Shown: one piece after another, positions 22,485-34,529 of the stretch
How positions within the stretch are numbered: position 1 is the stretch's first letter
Layout: each line of letters begins with the position of its first letter
NCBI GenBank assembly: GCA_032622095.1
Contig: CP136061.1
Span: forward strand, 197,456,935-197,520,934
Length of the DNA stretch: 64,000 bases
Reading direction: 5' to 3'
Origin: Siphonodentalium dalli
Lineage: Eukaryota; Mollusca; Scaphopoda; Gadilida; Siphonodentaliidae
The notes under the pieces: model-generated
What the model was told of the DNA's origin: nothing
The model's database searches: none
What the model saw: the letters and a program-made list of their open reading frames with translations, nothing else
Program-made: the position numbers and the translations under genes

Positions 22485-23300
22485 GTGTTCGAGGTTTCGC
22501 CTGTCTCGGACAAATTTATACTTCCTTATTACAGCTACTGTTTGTGTCGCTCTTCTTTTAACTTCAGTTATATGGTCGCTCCGTCACATGTATTGTTGAA
22601 ATTAATTACAAGGTGTGTGCAACTAGATACATTTTCTATAATTTCAGCATCCATTATTAAAGGTTTCTCTGTTGGTTTGTTGTCTTTTCGGAGAAGTTCT
22701 GTTCACTAGCCATTGTATTGACCTTTAACAATTGTTTCTAAATCTCAGTTCACTAGGTCTGCCTCTAAGTTGGGATCTTCAGCGATCAATTATATACTAC
22801 TTGTTAGATCCTTCAAGATGTCATTTATTTGGTGTAGACTGTAGAGTTGTCATAGCATACGTCCTAATATGGAACCGTGTGGGACTACTTCCGAAACAGG
22901 CTTCAGACTGCATGCATATATGTGCTTACTAAAATGTTCCCGGTTATTCACCACTGCCTTCATTTGACGATCACTCACATATGCCACACCTTATCAATCA
23001 AACTCTTTTATAATATAAAAAAGTATGCATCTAATTCATTTCCTTCATCTGAACGTCTCAATGTGTAGTGTTCAATCTCAGTTAATTGGTAGACACTAGA
23101 GTATCGTGTGATGTGAATTGTAAATTAGTTATAAGATTGCAATCGTAGTTTCAGTAGCTGGTAATTCGCGAATCATGTTCAATGTGTATTGTGGAGTAAA
23201 ATGTTTCCAACGCTTATTGCGGAGGGACTAAAGTTTCTGAAAGACAGACCGATCGCGAAAGAGCAACTCAAGTGATACGAGTACATATATATATATTTAT
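22485..23300. other. MAM intron 1 sequence, no other gene recognised
   Basis: AT-rich sequence upstream of MAM exon 2. Short ORFs without recognisable domains. Confidence 0.55.
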
Positions 23301-23308
23301 TCATTCAG

Positions 23309-23568
23309 CTTCTGGATACTACGTATATGCCGAAGTCAGTGGTAAAGACACAGGAGACACAGGAACGCTGACCAGTCCGACGATACACACTGACGGCACC
23401 CCGCACTGCCTAAGGTTCTGGTATCACATGTTTGGTAACCAAATTGGACGACTGGATGTGATACTGGAAAGTGAATCATCACAGATCAACATGTTCAACG
23501 TGATTGGGGCGCAAGGTTCAAACTGGAAGCAAGCAGCTTTGGACATTAGGCAACTCAAAAGTTATAAG
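23309..23568 (+). CDS. MAM-domain gene, exon 2 of the domain
   Basis: The acceptor ATATTTATTCATTCAG and donor TATAAG/GTATGT frame a 260-bp exon. It reads SGYYVYAEVSGKDTGDTGTL, then HCLRFWYHMFGNQIG, LDVILES, NWKQAALDIRQLKSYK. This is the central MAM region: the YVYAE strand, the third conserved cysteine in the C-L-R-F-W-Y-H-M motif, and the W-x-x-A strand. It begins needing one base (phase 1) and ends in phase 0. Phase 0 matches exon 3 at 49172 exactly (SYK/IGIRSTRGN). It is expected to be part of an extracellular or membrane protein. Confidence 0.9.
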
Positions 23569-23721
23569 GTATGTATACATTGTAGTATACACACCCTCTT
23601 GTATACACACCATCCTGTCTTACTATTGTTGCTGAAATAACGATTACACGAAATAAACAAATTTGTTATTGGGGAAAAGGGAAATAATTTAACATAATAT
23701 TAAACACGGGGTTAATACCGA

Positions 23722-24275
23722 CGGTGACAGGTACTGGTGTACCTCTTTACACAAATAAGGGAGGCCCGACCGACCCCAGTAATTATAGGCCAATCATCTT
23801 TCTGAGTTGTTTGGAAAACTGTTTACTAAGATCTTATCCAATCGTTTAGCACAATTCACTGACGATGTTGACGTTATATCAGAAAATCAGTCCGGTTTCA
23901 GGACAAATTATTCGACTATCGACAACATTTCATTTTATATTTATTATTTGAGATAAATAGAAAATTGAACAAGAAATTATTATGCGCGTTCATTGACTTC
24001 CAAAAGTCATTCGACGTGGTGTGTAGAGTCAGGACTTTGGATGAAAATTTTGAAATATGGGGTCAATGGGAAAATATTTACGGTTATTACCAACATGTAC
24101 ATGTATATATACAATCCTGTGTTCAAGCAGAGCGAAACAAATCCATTTACTTCCCCTGTCGTGCTGGTGTTAGACAAGGAGTGAACCTATCCCACGACTA
24201 CTCACACTGTACTTGAACGATTTGCAAGAATATTTACTTGATAACAACGTAGTGGGCTTAAAAACAAGATACCTA
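23722..24275 (+). pseudogene. LINE reverse-transcriptase fragment
   Basis: Across several frames: DPSNYRPIIFLS (about 23,773), ISENQSGFRTNYSTIDNISF (about 23,880), LLCAFIDFQKSFDVV (about 23,975), then FPCRAGVRQGVNLS (about 24,152) and EYLLDNNVVGLKT. These are RT palm motifs up to the QG block. The catalytic FADD block is missing. Several frameshifts. It is a different LINE lineage from the one at 1-3524. Confidence 0.85.
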
Positions 24276-24279
24276 AAAT

Positions 24280-24440
24280 AGGATAGGATAATTTATTTAC
24301 AATATACACATGAATAATACAATGACAGTAATTTATAATAATATAAATGCTGTATATATTGTTGGCGGTTAGCCTAGCCCTATCGGGCTGTCTTCCTGCT
24401 ACCCCCTAAAACAAGTATCACTATAATTATTTGCATAGAT
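24280..24440 (-). mobile_element. LINE 3' tail fragment
   Basis: On the minus strand: GGGGGTAGCAGGAAGACAGC, then the hairpin GCCCGATAGGGC and ...AATAAATTATCCTATCCTAT, similar in layout to the 3' UTR of the LINE at 3,390-3,524 (AGGAAGACGACC plus hairpin and microsatellite tail). Confidence 0.6.
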
Positions 24441-24591
24441 GGCTTGTATTTTTTATCCACGCATACGTACAGATTACATGTATTATCGTGTATAAAACTA
24501 ACTAGAAACTAGTTTTGGGGCATATCAAAGACAAGTATTGGTGTGGTTGTGAGACAATCCAGACGAATTGTAAGATACCACCGTCTTTAGT

Positions 24592-25068
24592 CGAAAATAT
24601 TCATATTTGTTCCAATCACCGTTAACGAAAAAACAGTAAAACGCATACAGTTTCGTTCATATATACCATGACCATCGCGTAAACAGCATGTTATCATAAA
24701 GACCTACTATATTTTACCTAAGCAAGAGCCTGATTGTGTTATAGAGGACAGCCCAATGCTACTGGCTAATCACACACAAATGGCATAAACGCTCTTTATT
24801 AGTTCCATATCAGGAATTCACCCACAAAGAACGCTCTTTGTGTTTACCATCATAATATAAACAAACACCAGAAAAATAACTTTTTATGCTTTTGTTTACA
24901 TAACAATGGTCAACCATATGACAATAACATACTGTTTATGCGATATTTCTGATTTGTATACGGATAAAGTCTGTCTACATTTTGTTGTTCTTTCTGTTTG
25001 TGGCGGTTTTTGACGGTTGGAAATATTTTCACATGATACCCACCGCCAAGGCCAACCGTACCTTTTAA
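24592..25068. repeat. 475-bp dispersed repeat, copy 2
   Basis: Counterpart of 21,819-22,300. It includes the CATATATACCATGACCATCG block and the terminal GGCCAACCGTACCTTT. Confidence 0.9.
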
Positions 25069-25874
25069 TATCGATTACATTTTTTTCAGCGGCATATTTT
25101 CATTTTCATTTTCCGATAATCAAAGTTGACCAAAGGAGCAATTATAAGAAATAATTAATACCATTTGTGTAAATATTGATAGCAGCCAATATGCAACAAT
25201 AAATATCAATAATTAATCAATAATTAATCAATAACGATCATTTTATGTAATAATAAACTCTTCAAACGGTGTTTGTGTCAACAAATGCGTTTTGTTTTGT
25301 GTTACGTCATTCGTCGGATTTGACCCGGAACTCGGCTGAAGGTTAGGCTATTCAGCCTATTGCGTCGAATTACGAAATCGCGTTTTGAATGTCTCTCTTT
25401 TCCCGCACGATAAAAAGAGGTCTTCGCACGAACCAAAAATGATAAAAACTTCCAAATTATAAGTAAAAATACCCAAATGAAGGAGTCTATGCGGGTCCCG
25501 AAGGAGTCTATAGACTCTTTGATGTAGAGTTCTGATGGAGAAAATATAGGTCGATCTATTTTTGTCATAACTCTGACGTATTTTGACCTGGGAGAAAAAA
25601 TCTAAATCGAGGCTCACTACGAGTGTGCCAGTTTTAAATATAGAAACAGGGAATTCCGACAAATGGCGATATCGGCGACAAACAAATAATCGAAAACAAC
25701 ACATAAAATAAACATAGCAAAAACGCGGCACAGTAAAAATGTTAGAACGCCACGAGGTTTTACGTCGTTTTTGGTGACGTCATGGAGTGAAACGGGGCAG
25801 GGTGACACCAACGTACCTACGAATATGTCTGATCGCAATGGTATTAACTGTGTCAATTCACCGCCACATTCCAA
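25069..25874. other. No gene recognised
   Basis: Minus-strand ORFs of 85-124 codons (25,302-25,874) have no recognisable domain and overlap in different frames. Confidence 0.5.
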
Positions 25875-26100
25875 TTTTCATCGACCAGGGTCCAACAGTT
25901 TTGGGTATATAGTTAATTATTGAATTAGTCTGACGTCAACTGTACCTATCCCATGACACTCATCTGGTCAATTTGCCCTGTGAATCAATGTTCAACGACC
26001 AGATTTTGGGTATATAATCAATTCTTTTTTCAGTTAAATAAATTATCAGTGCCCTTTTCAGACATCTGACGTCAACTATCCCATGACACTCCCCGTTTGG
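25875..26100. repeat. Two-unit tandem duplication (~115 bp)
   Basis: CGACCAGGGTCCAACAGTTTTGGGTATATAGTTAATT...CTGACGTCAACTG...CCCATGACACTC recurs in the second unit as CGACCAGATTTTGGGTATAT...CTGACGTCAACTATCCCATG. The units are diverged. Confidence 0.7.
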
Positions 26101-26269
26101 TCGCCCATAACCGGACAGACAATGAACGAACGGACAGACAAACAAACACATTTCTGGAGCCTTTATTCGGCGTCGGAGGGGCCTGCGACCCATTTGTGCG
26201 TTATGGGCATATGGCCCATGTGTGCGCTTCGCGCACTTGACACAGATAGTCCAGAAACAAAGGGCCGAT

Positions 26270-26465
26270 TTTAGGGTGAGTGTAAAAATTCTCTGTTAAA
26301 GTTTTTTTTCTCAGCGGATTATGATTCTGGGTGGTATGTGCTTCAATTTCTGGGTTGGTGTGGAGTTCACCTATGCTATTACATCGTACTACATTCAACA
26401 GGAAAAATTGTTACTCCAATAGCAAGATGGCTGCCAAAATGCTGATCTGAATTGGAAAAATAGAC
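26270..26465. repeat. Dispersed repeat with an inverted mate at 33,850-33,985
   Basis: Shared blocks include TCTGTTAAAG followed by ATTATGATTCTGGGTGGT, and TGGAGTTC. The mate is inverted and diverged. Both lie next to AAGATGGCTGCC/GGCAGCCATCTT-type motifs. Confidence 0.6.
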
Positions 26466-29400
26466 TCATTTTTACTCATATCTTTCATATCCGTTTCTTT
26501 TGTTTTCCTATTATTCATATCCTACTATTATTTGGGTAGTGAAATTTGTTGCTCAATTGTTTTCAGCTACTTCCAATCTCTAAAAAAAAAATTTAAGAAT
26601 GTAGTATGATACTTCGCCGAAAACTCACTTTTTGGTTTTTAGCCATATTTTAATATTAAATGAACAGATTTAAATGAGTTAAGCCAGAGGAAGTATTACC
26701 ATCAAATTTCAATCTCATTAGATCCTGGAATGGTTACTATGGTTTATGATGGCAGTCAAATGGCGTCCTTATTCGTCTAGATGTTTTTGGATGATGCGTT
26801 GGCTCTTCTGCATTTGCGACATTACACTTGTCATTTCTTTGATCTCAGTCCATTTCAATCCCTAAATAAATTCATCTTGCCATAACGTCGTGTTTCTAGC
26901 CATACTGCAAAGTGAAACGAACCCGAACTCAGGGCGTTAAGAACAAGCTATTATTACATATAAATTTAATTTCATTGATGCCTGAAATTGACAATATAAT
27001 CAAAGATGACAGTCAAAATGGCGGAAATGTGTAGAAATTGTTAGATTGATGACATACACTTGAACAATTATGTAACATGTAAAGTATCATTCAAAATGGC
27101 TGCCATAATCAGTATTTAGCCTTATATGACTGATGCATCGTTTATGTTTATAAGCAGGGAGGCAAATATTGACACGTCTTCATTGAAACAATGCAGATCG
27201 ATCCTCAACTCAGAGTAACAAAATAGCTCAAATATTACGGATATTATTATGGCCAAAGTTCAACATAATATGGTCGCGGGAATGGTGTAGTATTAGTCGT
27301 GATATAGTCCATCGACTGAGAACAACCAATCAATTATTCAACAGTCAATTAACTTTTCTGGAAACGTTCTTGTTTATTTTAAATATTTCGTAGAAAGCCG
27401 TACTAACTACTGAGTAATGCTAGGTGGCTGATTATTGCTCAAAGTTGAGCGTTTCAGAACATTGAGATTGCACCCAACGTGATAATCCCATCATAAGTAA
27501 CTATCACCAACCCTCGAAGTAGAACCGATCGAACTCATGCTTCACTTGAAGAACATACATTTTGAGTTTTTGTCTTTCATCTGCGCTCCAGATTCGTTGG
27601 GCCCAATTCGTCCCACCAAAATGCACACATTTGTTGAGTTCTGGGGAGAGTTATTTGCATATCTAATCATTACGCATGTGTCTACACCAAGTGTGGTGTA
27701 CTGGATCGGAAAATATAATTTAGCATAACCATGTTATATTTAGTGGAGACTGGGTCCAACGGTGGTGATGCTTGTTTCGACAGGCTATGTAGCATTATAT
27801 ACAGTGGCTCTCACAACCCTGTACATGTGCATTCATGTTGAATCTTCAGAGTTGCCAGTTTTATCCTGGTAAATGTGTCTTTTATCTCTGCTTGATAACC
27901 AGACGTGCAATACAATTAAATGCAATCATTTAGTCAGGAACATGTATATTTCATAGATGAACAGAGGTCCAGATATGAAATCAACAAAAGCTGTTACATG
28001 CATGTGCACTTAGATGAAAACATTAAGTCACAGACGAGCATTCGCTCCTAAACACAGATTCACATTCCGGTAATCTTGTTCAATCACCACTTATTGTGAA
28101 TTATGATATATACTACCAGGGTGGAGCTAGTCATTTGGTTCCAGTGTAATAATTATTACGCCCTGTGGTGTGACCACAATAGATTTAACTCACACCAATT
28201 TGAGATGTGCCATGGGCGAACAACTTATACAGAGAAACTGATATATTAGCCTATTCCTGTGTATCTTCAAGTTTGTTCCACCGTAACCCGATATTCTCCG
28301 CAAATATTGCTCACAAGCAACACTTGTCTTGGGCATACTTTGAACTTTCTCAACCGAAAGGGATCGGGAGTAATCGCCAAAGTAATTTCTATTTCACGTG
28401 ACCGAGAGCTAGCCTATATACAACCAACTGTATGCTACTTCATGCAACATTTTGAGAATTAACGAGTTGACAATATTTTGACCATACTCACTTTGGGATC
28501 GGATTATTATATGTGGTATATTCATTTGGGAAACATATGTCTTCCAACTGTCCTGGGTTGGCCAATTTAAATCAAGCGAGTTAAACGATTGATTGAAATC
28601 GAAAACATTTAAATGATTATACAAAGTCAAGTATTGCAATATCTAACAATGTTTTTTGTAAACTGTAACATAAGTATTATTAAACGATATACAATATACA
28701 ACATTGGATCATAGATATGGAATTGAACAGTAACATCAAACCTATAGAAACTACATGCATATTACGTACTGCTCCAGCAACGGCCTGTTCCGCTTAACAC
28801 TGCTATATAGTATTATTTATAACTACGCAAGGTCAGATTCAGCACGCCTCACTACACTGTTTAATTTCCTTTCCATATCTGATTGCCATACAGGTAAATG
28901 ATAACTGAGGAACTGCACCATATACTCTACCATCTAAATACTCTAGTTGTCTAGTGTGTATACTCGACATATGGTGTGGTTATATCCTCATACCACCGAA
29001 GAGCAAACATGATTGGTACTGTACTGTCATGATGTTTGTGCGTTTGATTGGTATAAATACTAATAAATACTAATACAGTCATTGAATTATGATTGATCCA
29101 GCTTTGAATATAATAAGTAACACCTTTTAGAACCTTCATTTATCACAGAAATTGCACAATTACATATTTTGATAACAGTTTATTTATCAACAAATTTTAA
29201 AAATCACCAACCCCGCAACTGTCGCTGAAATAGTACTGTATTCATGTACTTGTTCTATGTGATTTCTCAAGATATTTAGATCGCTACATGTGAAACTAGA
29301 ATTCGTGGCATCCCCAGTACTCGTATTGCTCGCGGAAATTATATTGTGCTTCATACATGAAGAGGATGTTCATGATCACATGGTCAACAACACCCAGTAA

Positions 29401-29540
29401 CGCTGATATATAAACGCATGCAAGGTTCGATGCCGTCATCTGAATGTGTGCGAGTTATTGTTGAATGTCATGACATCACCGTTACATTGCACATGGCAGC
29501 CCAATGTTTATTCCTTTGATGACGCTGTCATCAATTAGTT
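26466..29540. other. Long intron-like stretch, no gene recognised
   Basis: AT-rich sequence with scattered AAAATGGC(T/G)GCC motifs to about 27,110. ORFs of 62-76 codons show no domain. No repeats of note apart from single-base runs. Confidence 0.5.
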
Positions 29541-29559
29541 CCCCCCGTTCTACTCGGGC

Positions 29560-30990
29560 ATGACAACATTATACAGTTGTCGCCCGCTGTCGAGGGAGAC
29601 GTTGAGATATGTCACCCGCTCGAGAACGAGATGTCTCCCGAGGAGCGCAGCTCCGACTGAGACATTCCGTTCTTGAGCGGGTGACAAATCTCGATGTCTC
29701 CAGAGAAGAAGGGCAACTGTTTTGTTATCCGATTATACCACAGAAAACAAATCTTGCCATCCACACGCACGATGTTGCACTGAGTCACGAGTGCTTTCTT
29801 TCCCGATTATGTATATTTTCAGTAACTGCTTATGGTCCTATAGGATTTCTGTTCCATAAACGATAGTCAAGCCGTTAAGCGTTTGATAATCAGCGTTTAT
29901 TTACGATCATTTTGGTGGATAAATCGTCAATATCGGTCCATGCAATGTAAACCAATAAGCCATATGTGTATGTTATCGCCTTCTGCAATGTGGCATAAAA
30001 TTATTCAATGTAGTCTTGTGTGCGGAATTTACTCGCGATGTTCATTTCATAACGGTCTTCCCCGAAAGCTATTGGGAAGTTGTCGATTTCATTAATATAC
30101 ATTCATATGTGTCAGTGCTCCCAAGTGCAATCATGGCGATCCTCACACAAAATACTTCTACGATCACGTTGCAGGCATCGCGGAGCGGTCTGATATCATG
30201 GATAAGCGTACAGCACCGTTCATTCGCGACAAACGTATGCATTACGTTGTCCACCAGCAAACATTTATAACCAACCAACATCAAGGGATCCACTCTTTCA
30301 ATCTTGCACCATAATGTCGACATGAACATATTGAATCACCGAGATGTTTCGATGTAAAAAGTACATAATAACGCTTGTCCGATAAAAGTTCAATTTAAAA
30401 GTTCGGATATTAGTGTTCACTAAATATAGGCAAATTAGCAAACACCAAACTGGTGTGTTTTGGGGTATATAAGATTTATGATTTTAGTAAGCCGTAGTGA
30501 TGTGAAATAGATGAGTTACTGCAGTGTGTGTTTGGAGATATTCTTGCAATATAACATTAGGCGGGCGACAAAAACAATGTCTCCCGGCTCAGCGGGCGAC
30601 AGTATACAGTTGTCTCCCGCGATTGAGTGAGACACGGGGATTTGTCACCCGCTCAAGACGATGGTGTTGATGATGAAGGTGTTGATGATGATGACGATGA
30701 TGGTGGTGATGATGATGCAGATGAATAATAATGATGATGATGATGATGATGATGATGATGTCGACGACGATGATAACGGTGAGGATGTTGACGATGGTGA
30801 TGATGATGATGATGACGATGTAAGTGACCCCATTGTATATATGTACATATCCATGTTCTGCATTCATTTGCAGCGTTAGCAATTAAAGCATAGCAATGTC
30901 ACCCTCGGGCCCGGTGACATTCCAGGTCGACAGCGGTGACAAATCCCCATGTCTCACGAAAACAATGGTGACAATTATTTTGTTATCTGA
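29560..30990. mobile_element. Foldback-like element, copy 2 (core B plus right end)
   Basis: 29,570-30,590 repeats core B of copy 1 in the same orientation at roughly 93-95% identity by eye, with small indels and one extra ~40-bp piece near 30,268-30,307. The right end (about 30,905-30,990) GGTGACATTCCAGGTCGAC...GACAAATCCCCATGTCTCAC...TGTTATCTGAC is the inverse of the left end of copy 1 at 3,936-4,020. Confidence 0.65.
30658..30830. repeat. (GAT)n-rich microsatellite inside foldback copy 2
   Basis: Nearly pure GATGAT tracts with GAC/GGT variants, inserted between GTCACCCGCTCAAGACG and the right end. It gives artificial Asp-rich and Ser/His-rich ORFs in several frames. Confidence 0.95.
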
Positions 30991-31009
30991 CAGAGGAGTA
31001 CACACGAAC

Positions 31010-31380
31010 CTTCTTAATGGAATGCCTACGAAGAGTTAATGTTATGTTGGAATCCTTTTTACAAAATAAAACGTTCACATTTTGCATCAGTTGATACGCC
31101 CATAATTTGTGGAGCTATTGTCCGGTTAGTTTGCTGGTCGCAGGGTGAGAATCAGTTCACGGAAGGAGGAGTAAAGCAATTTCGAAGTAGAGTATAGCCA
31201 TGCGGCGAAATCTTCGGTGTCGTTTTAAATGAGCGTAAAGACGCAGGTAGACGTGTTAATTTCGCGAACGCTAAAATGTGAAACTTACACGTTGTAGTGG
31301 TGCCAAAAGAAATTGACAACTGTTACAGACTGTTACGCAACATGAGGATAATCATGTGGAAGTCGGAGGAATGTATAACC
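31010..31380 (-). repeat. Segment X, inverted copy
   Basis: Reverse complement of 3,541-3,850 (blocks ATGTTGCGTAACAGTCTGTAAC, TTTCACATTTTAGCGTTCGC, CATGGCTATACTCTACTTCG), roughly 85% by eye. Confidence 0.85.
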
Positions 31381-31439
31381 GAAGAAAAGTGCCGATTGAT
31401 AAATAGTAAAGAGTGGCTATTTGATATTTAGAGCTCAGT

Positions 31440-31570
31440 ACAGTGACGTATGTTTGACGTGTGTACATCGTGTATGCAATTGTCTACAGTACATACCAAC
31501 TGCTTAATAAAGTTTATATATTTGTTCCACGGTATTCATTATTGATATAAAAAGGTCCAATAGGAACATT
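31440..31570 (-). repeat. Segment Y, inverted copy
   Basis: Reverse complement of 5,148-5,266 (blocks TATTGGACCTTTTTATATCA, AATGAATACCGTGGAACAAA, GACAATTGCATACACG). Confidence 0.85.
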
Positions 31571-31639
31571 ACACCTTATAAGGGGTTTATGTCCGTGATA
31601 ACACCATTTATACATAGCGTGCTTCAATTGCAAATTAAA

Positions 31640-31725
31640 GACAACAATTATGAAAATTAGCAAACACCACAGCTCGCGGTTGTTACGAAACAGTGGGGTT
31701 TATAAAATGCGCGTTGAGTTCTTCG
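31640..31725 (+). promoter_or_regulatory. Promoter-like block, diverged third copy
   Basis: AAAATTAGCAAACACCACAG at about 31,650 is followed by CAGTGGGGTTTATAAAATGC at 31,690, matching the layout in the two foldback copies. Downstream (31,810-31,950) lie two diverged copies of a CACGTGAC...GGGCCAATCAGAAGG block that also occurs at 5,022-5,060; CCAAT is embedded in it. Confidence 0.3.
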
Positions 31726-31955
31726 TAGTTCTATGTTTACTGCTAACAGCTGAGCGGTCAACAACTGCCGAAATGTTACCCTCGACGGGCCTCGGGGATA
31801 ACAAGTGATTTGCGGCCGGCCATGTGACGCAACCTGAGCAAATCAGAAGGGATGAAAATGGGATGAAGATAACAATGTGATTTGTCGCTCGGCACGTGAC
31901 ATGACGTGGGCCAATCAGAAGGGTGGAAATTAGGGAGGAGGGTAACAATATAAAA

Positions 31956-32123
31956 ATGGTGACGAATAACCATGTCAGCAGTTCTGCGATACATCTCTTC
32001 GTGCTTGTACTGTCTTATTCGTCTATAAGTTTCGAAATATCATCGGGTGAAACATCGGCGCATCGGTTCGATTTGACACCGGCATCCATGATGTTTACTT
32101 TGAAGAATGCGGAAGTCGTCTGA
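31956..32123 (+). CDS. Small ORF with a possible signal peptide, unidentified
   Basis: 55 codons from ATG at 31,956 to TGA. Residues about 10-28 (SAIHLFVLVLSYSSISFEI) are hydrophobic and could be a signal peptide. The rest is short, with no cysteines. It lies 30-300 bp downstream of the promoter-like and CCAAT-bearing blocks, with AATATAAAA directly before the ATG. It may be a first exon or chance. Confidence 0.2.
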   Translation: MVTNNHVSSSAIHLFVLVLSYSSISFEISSGETSAHRFDLTPASMMFTLKNAEVV

Positions 32124-32403
32124 ATCGTGACGATTTGGGGTTTCGGTTTGAATTTCACGGTCAAAATACGTCATAAAATTTCGTTCGGGTGCTTCCCTGA
32201 ACATGTTCGGACTCTTTCGGTCGGAGCGGTAAACGTTGCAAAAAATTGTGACTGGCAATGTTTCATGGGCGGGAAATATTGCAAATTGTAAATCACACCC
32301 TATGGGAAATTAACATAGGCTTTTAATATGAGGTATAATAATTTATGTTGTCCAGCTTTTGGAACTCTGGAAACATCCATTTCATTTAGTCTGATACTTA
32401 CTA

Positions 32404-33180
32404 CCTTACTCGTATTTAAATTCGCGCAGTACTATTTTTGGCTCAGTTTTGAATTCGCGCACTTTGAATTCGCACACCTAGCTGCGCGAATTCAAAACTG
32501 ACAAAAATATTTTCGTAAATGGATTTGATGAGAGTTTCAGATCTTAATCGTCAATGAAGATATGCGTGCATATTAAACACCATCACGACGGCTTTACATC
32601 AATGTGTTGTGAAGACTGATGTTTATACGCTCCATATAATTATTCTGATATTGAAATAGTTATAAACATAATTTAAATGAACTCAAAGAAGTAAAACCGC
32701 AACCAACGTATAGAAAACTTTCATAAAAAAATCAAAACTTGGCTGTGTGTTGTGTTGACATATAAACTAACTCAGACTGTTTGCATATTAACTAACTCAG
32801 ACTGTTTGGTCACGGTGTCACGCCAGCGTTGTGAATAGGGCGACGTGCTTTCGTGCATCTTCAGTCTGCAATATGTGTGTAGTTCACAAGTATTTCAACA
32901 TCAATGATGTTACCATGATGTGTTGCTATATAATTATGTCATACATGTACATATCATTAATGGTTTACACGTGGTTGCCCGCATGTAAATTATAGTCCTA
33001 CACGCTTAATATTCGGTCCAATTTTCCGCAATGTATATGCTACTCGTCGGTATATAGCATTCTTGTCTCTCTGTGGTTTGGTCTAAACTCAGGAGTCGTA
33101 CTATTTTTCGCTCAGTTTTAAATTGGCGCACCGACGGGCGCGCTAAAAATAGTTCTGCGTGAATTTAAATACGAGTAAGG
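32404..33180. mobile_element. TA-flanked TIR element (MITE, 777 bp)
   Basis: The left end CCTTACTCGTATTTAAATTC with GCGCAG is inverted at the right end (AATTTAAATACGAGTAAGG ending at 33,180). TA is present on each side (32402-32403 and 33181-33182). Subterminal AGTTTTGAATTCGCGCAC motifs also form inverted pairs. A TA target fits Tc1/mariner or related classes. No coding region. Confidence 0.8.
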
Positions 33181-33184
33181 TAAT

Positions 33185-33350
33185 ATCATTTCCCACAAGA
33201 CCAATGTGACAAAAAGTTGAGGTCACGGTACTAAATGATACAAGGTTGTATCTTGAATAAATGAAATTTCCCACAAGACCAATGTGACAAAACGCTGAGG
33301 TCACGGTACTAAAAGATACAAGGTTGTATCTTGAATAAATGAAATACAAC
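33185..33350. repeat. 77-bp tandem duplication, two units
   Basis: TTTCCCACAAGACCAATGTG...GAGGTCACGGTACTAAA...ACAAGGTTGTATCTTGAATA followed by AATGAAA, twice, with about four differences. It directly abuts the TIR element. Confidence 0.95.
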
Positions 33351-33499
33351 TCGGGATTTTCTGGACTTCTACAATATATATATATATTATATCATTCCAC
33401 ATGCATGTCCTTCTCATATTCATGTCACAGTGTTTTCTATTGAGTCCTTTTAACGTGTTTCTTTTTAATGTAGATTAGCCAACTCAATGAATCTATCAG

Positions 33500-34255
33500 T
33501 CACGGCAGGTATGCACATAAGATCGAAATATTATTTTCTATAAATTTGCTGCCATTTTGACTGCCATCAAAAAAAATAGTAACCGATATGAATAATAAAA
33601 ACAATGCACAATCTGCAACCAGTTCAAAACATTAGGAACGGGTATAGGAGATACAATACTAATTTTTCACATTCGGGACTCCGTTTTGGCGGCTATCTTG
33701 CAAATGGAGTACCAATGTTTACTTCAAACAGTAGTATGATGTAATATCATCAAAATAATATATACATTTGTATACATTTGATGAAATGTGTTTTCCAACA
33801 AAACAGATTAAACTTACTTAGTTCATATTATATACTGCGGCGGCCATGTTGGACGCCATCTTGGATTATAGGAAATTATCAAGGGTGAGAACTCCAGACC
33901 CACCTAGAAACTGATGCGCTCACCACCCAGAATCACAATCCATAACAAAATCTTTAACAGAAATTTTTTACTTCACCCCTATTGCTCCAACTCTTTTATA
34001 TATATTAATATTATTATGCTACTTCAATATATCATCGGGCAAATATGTTCATATGGGACCTAAATATTGCATGGCATTGGTTCATATTGGACTTATTTGG
34101 TTCTGATATAAGCACATAGTGGATTTATATCCATTATTCTGTCGTATGGCGCGGGCCACAGTGAAAACACAAAATAGGTCCATAGTGAGCGTATTTAAAT
34201 TTTTTTATTTATTTAATTGTTTTTTTTTTAATCGAAATTTTTAAAAACTAACCCC
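33500..34255. other. Dispersed repeat sequence, no gene
   Basis: Includes the inverted mate (33,850-33,985) of 26,270-26,465 and several GCCATTTTGACTGCCATC-type motifs. Nothing coding is recognised. Confidence 0.5.
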
Positions 34256-34382
34256 GTTATAACATCCACCAGGTTACCCAGATTCACCACACAACATTTG
34301 GTTGAAATCGAACCAGCCGTATTGGAGAAACATTCGGACAGACAGACGGACAGACAGATCCTACTCTTTTATATATATATAA
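34256..34382 (-). mobile_element. Helitron-like 5' end or related non-autonomous element end
   Basis: On the minus strand, TATATATATAAAAGAGTAGG leads into a CTGT/CCGT microsatellite (GACAGACAGACGGACAGACA on the plus strand) and GGTTCGATTTCAACCAAATG-type sequence. The same layout marks the 5' ends of the Helitron-like units at 44,745 and 51,950-58,655. No matching 3' end was located. Confidence 0.35.
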
Positions 34383-34529
34383 ATGTTATGCTGGAATGTT
34401 ATACAACATGCACCAAACCAGTATTGGTACGGAACGTCTTTCAACTCAACGTACAATTTGAAAAAAAAACCGTTTCGGAGAATTGGCGACTACGAGTCTG
34501 TTTGTGAGACAACCGTGCTTGCAAATCGC

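Noticed and set aside
30589-30882. Asp-rich, Ser/His-rich and Met-rich ORFs
   Set aside because: All are readings of the (GAT)n microsatellite in different frames.
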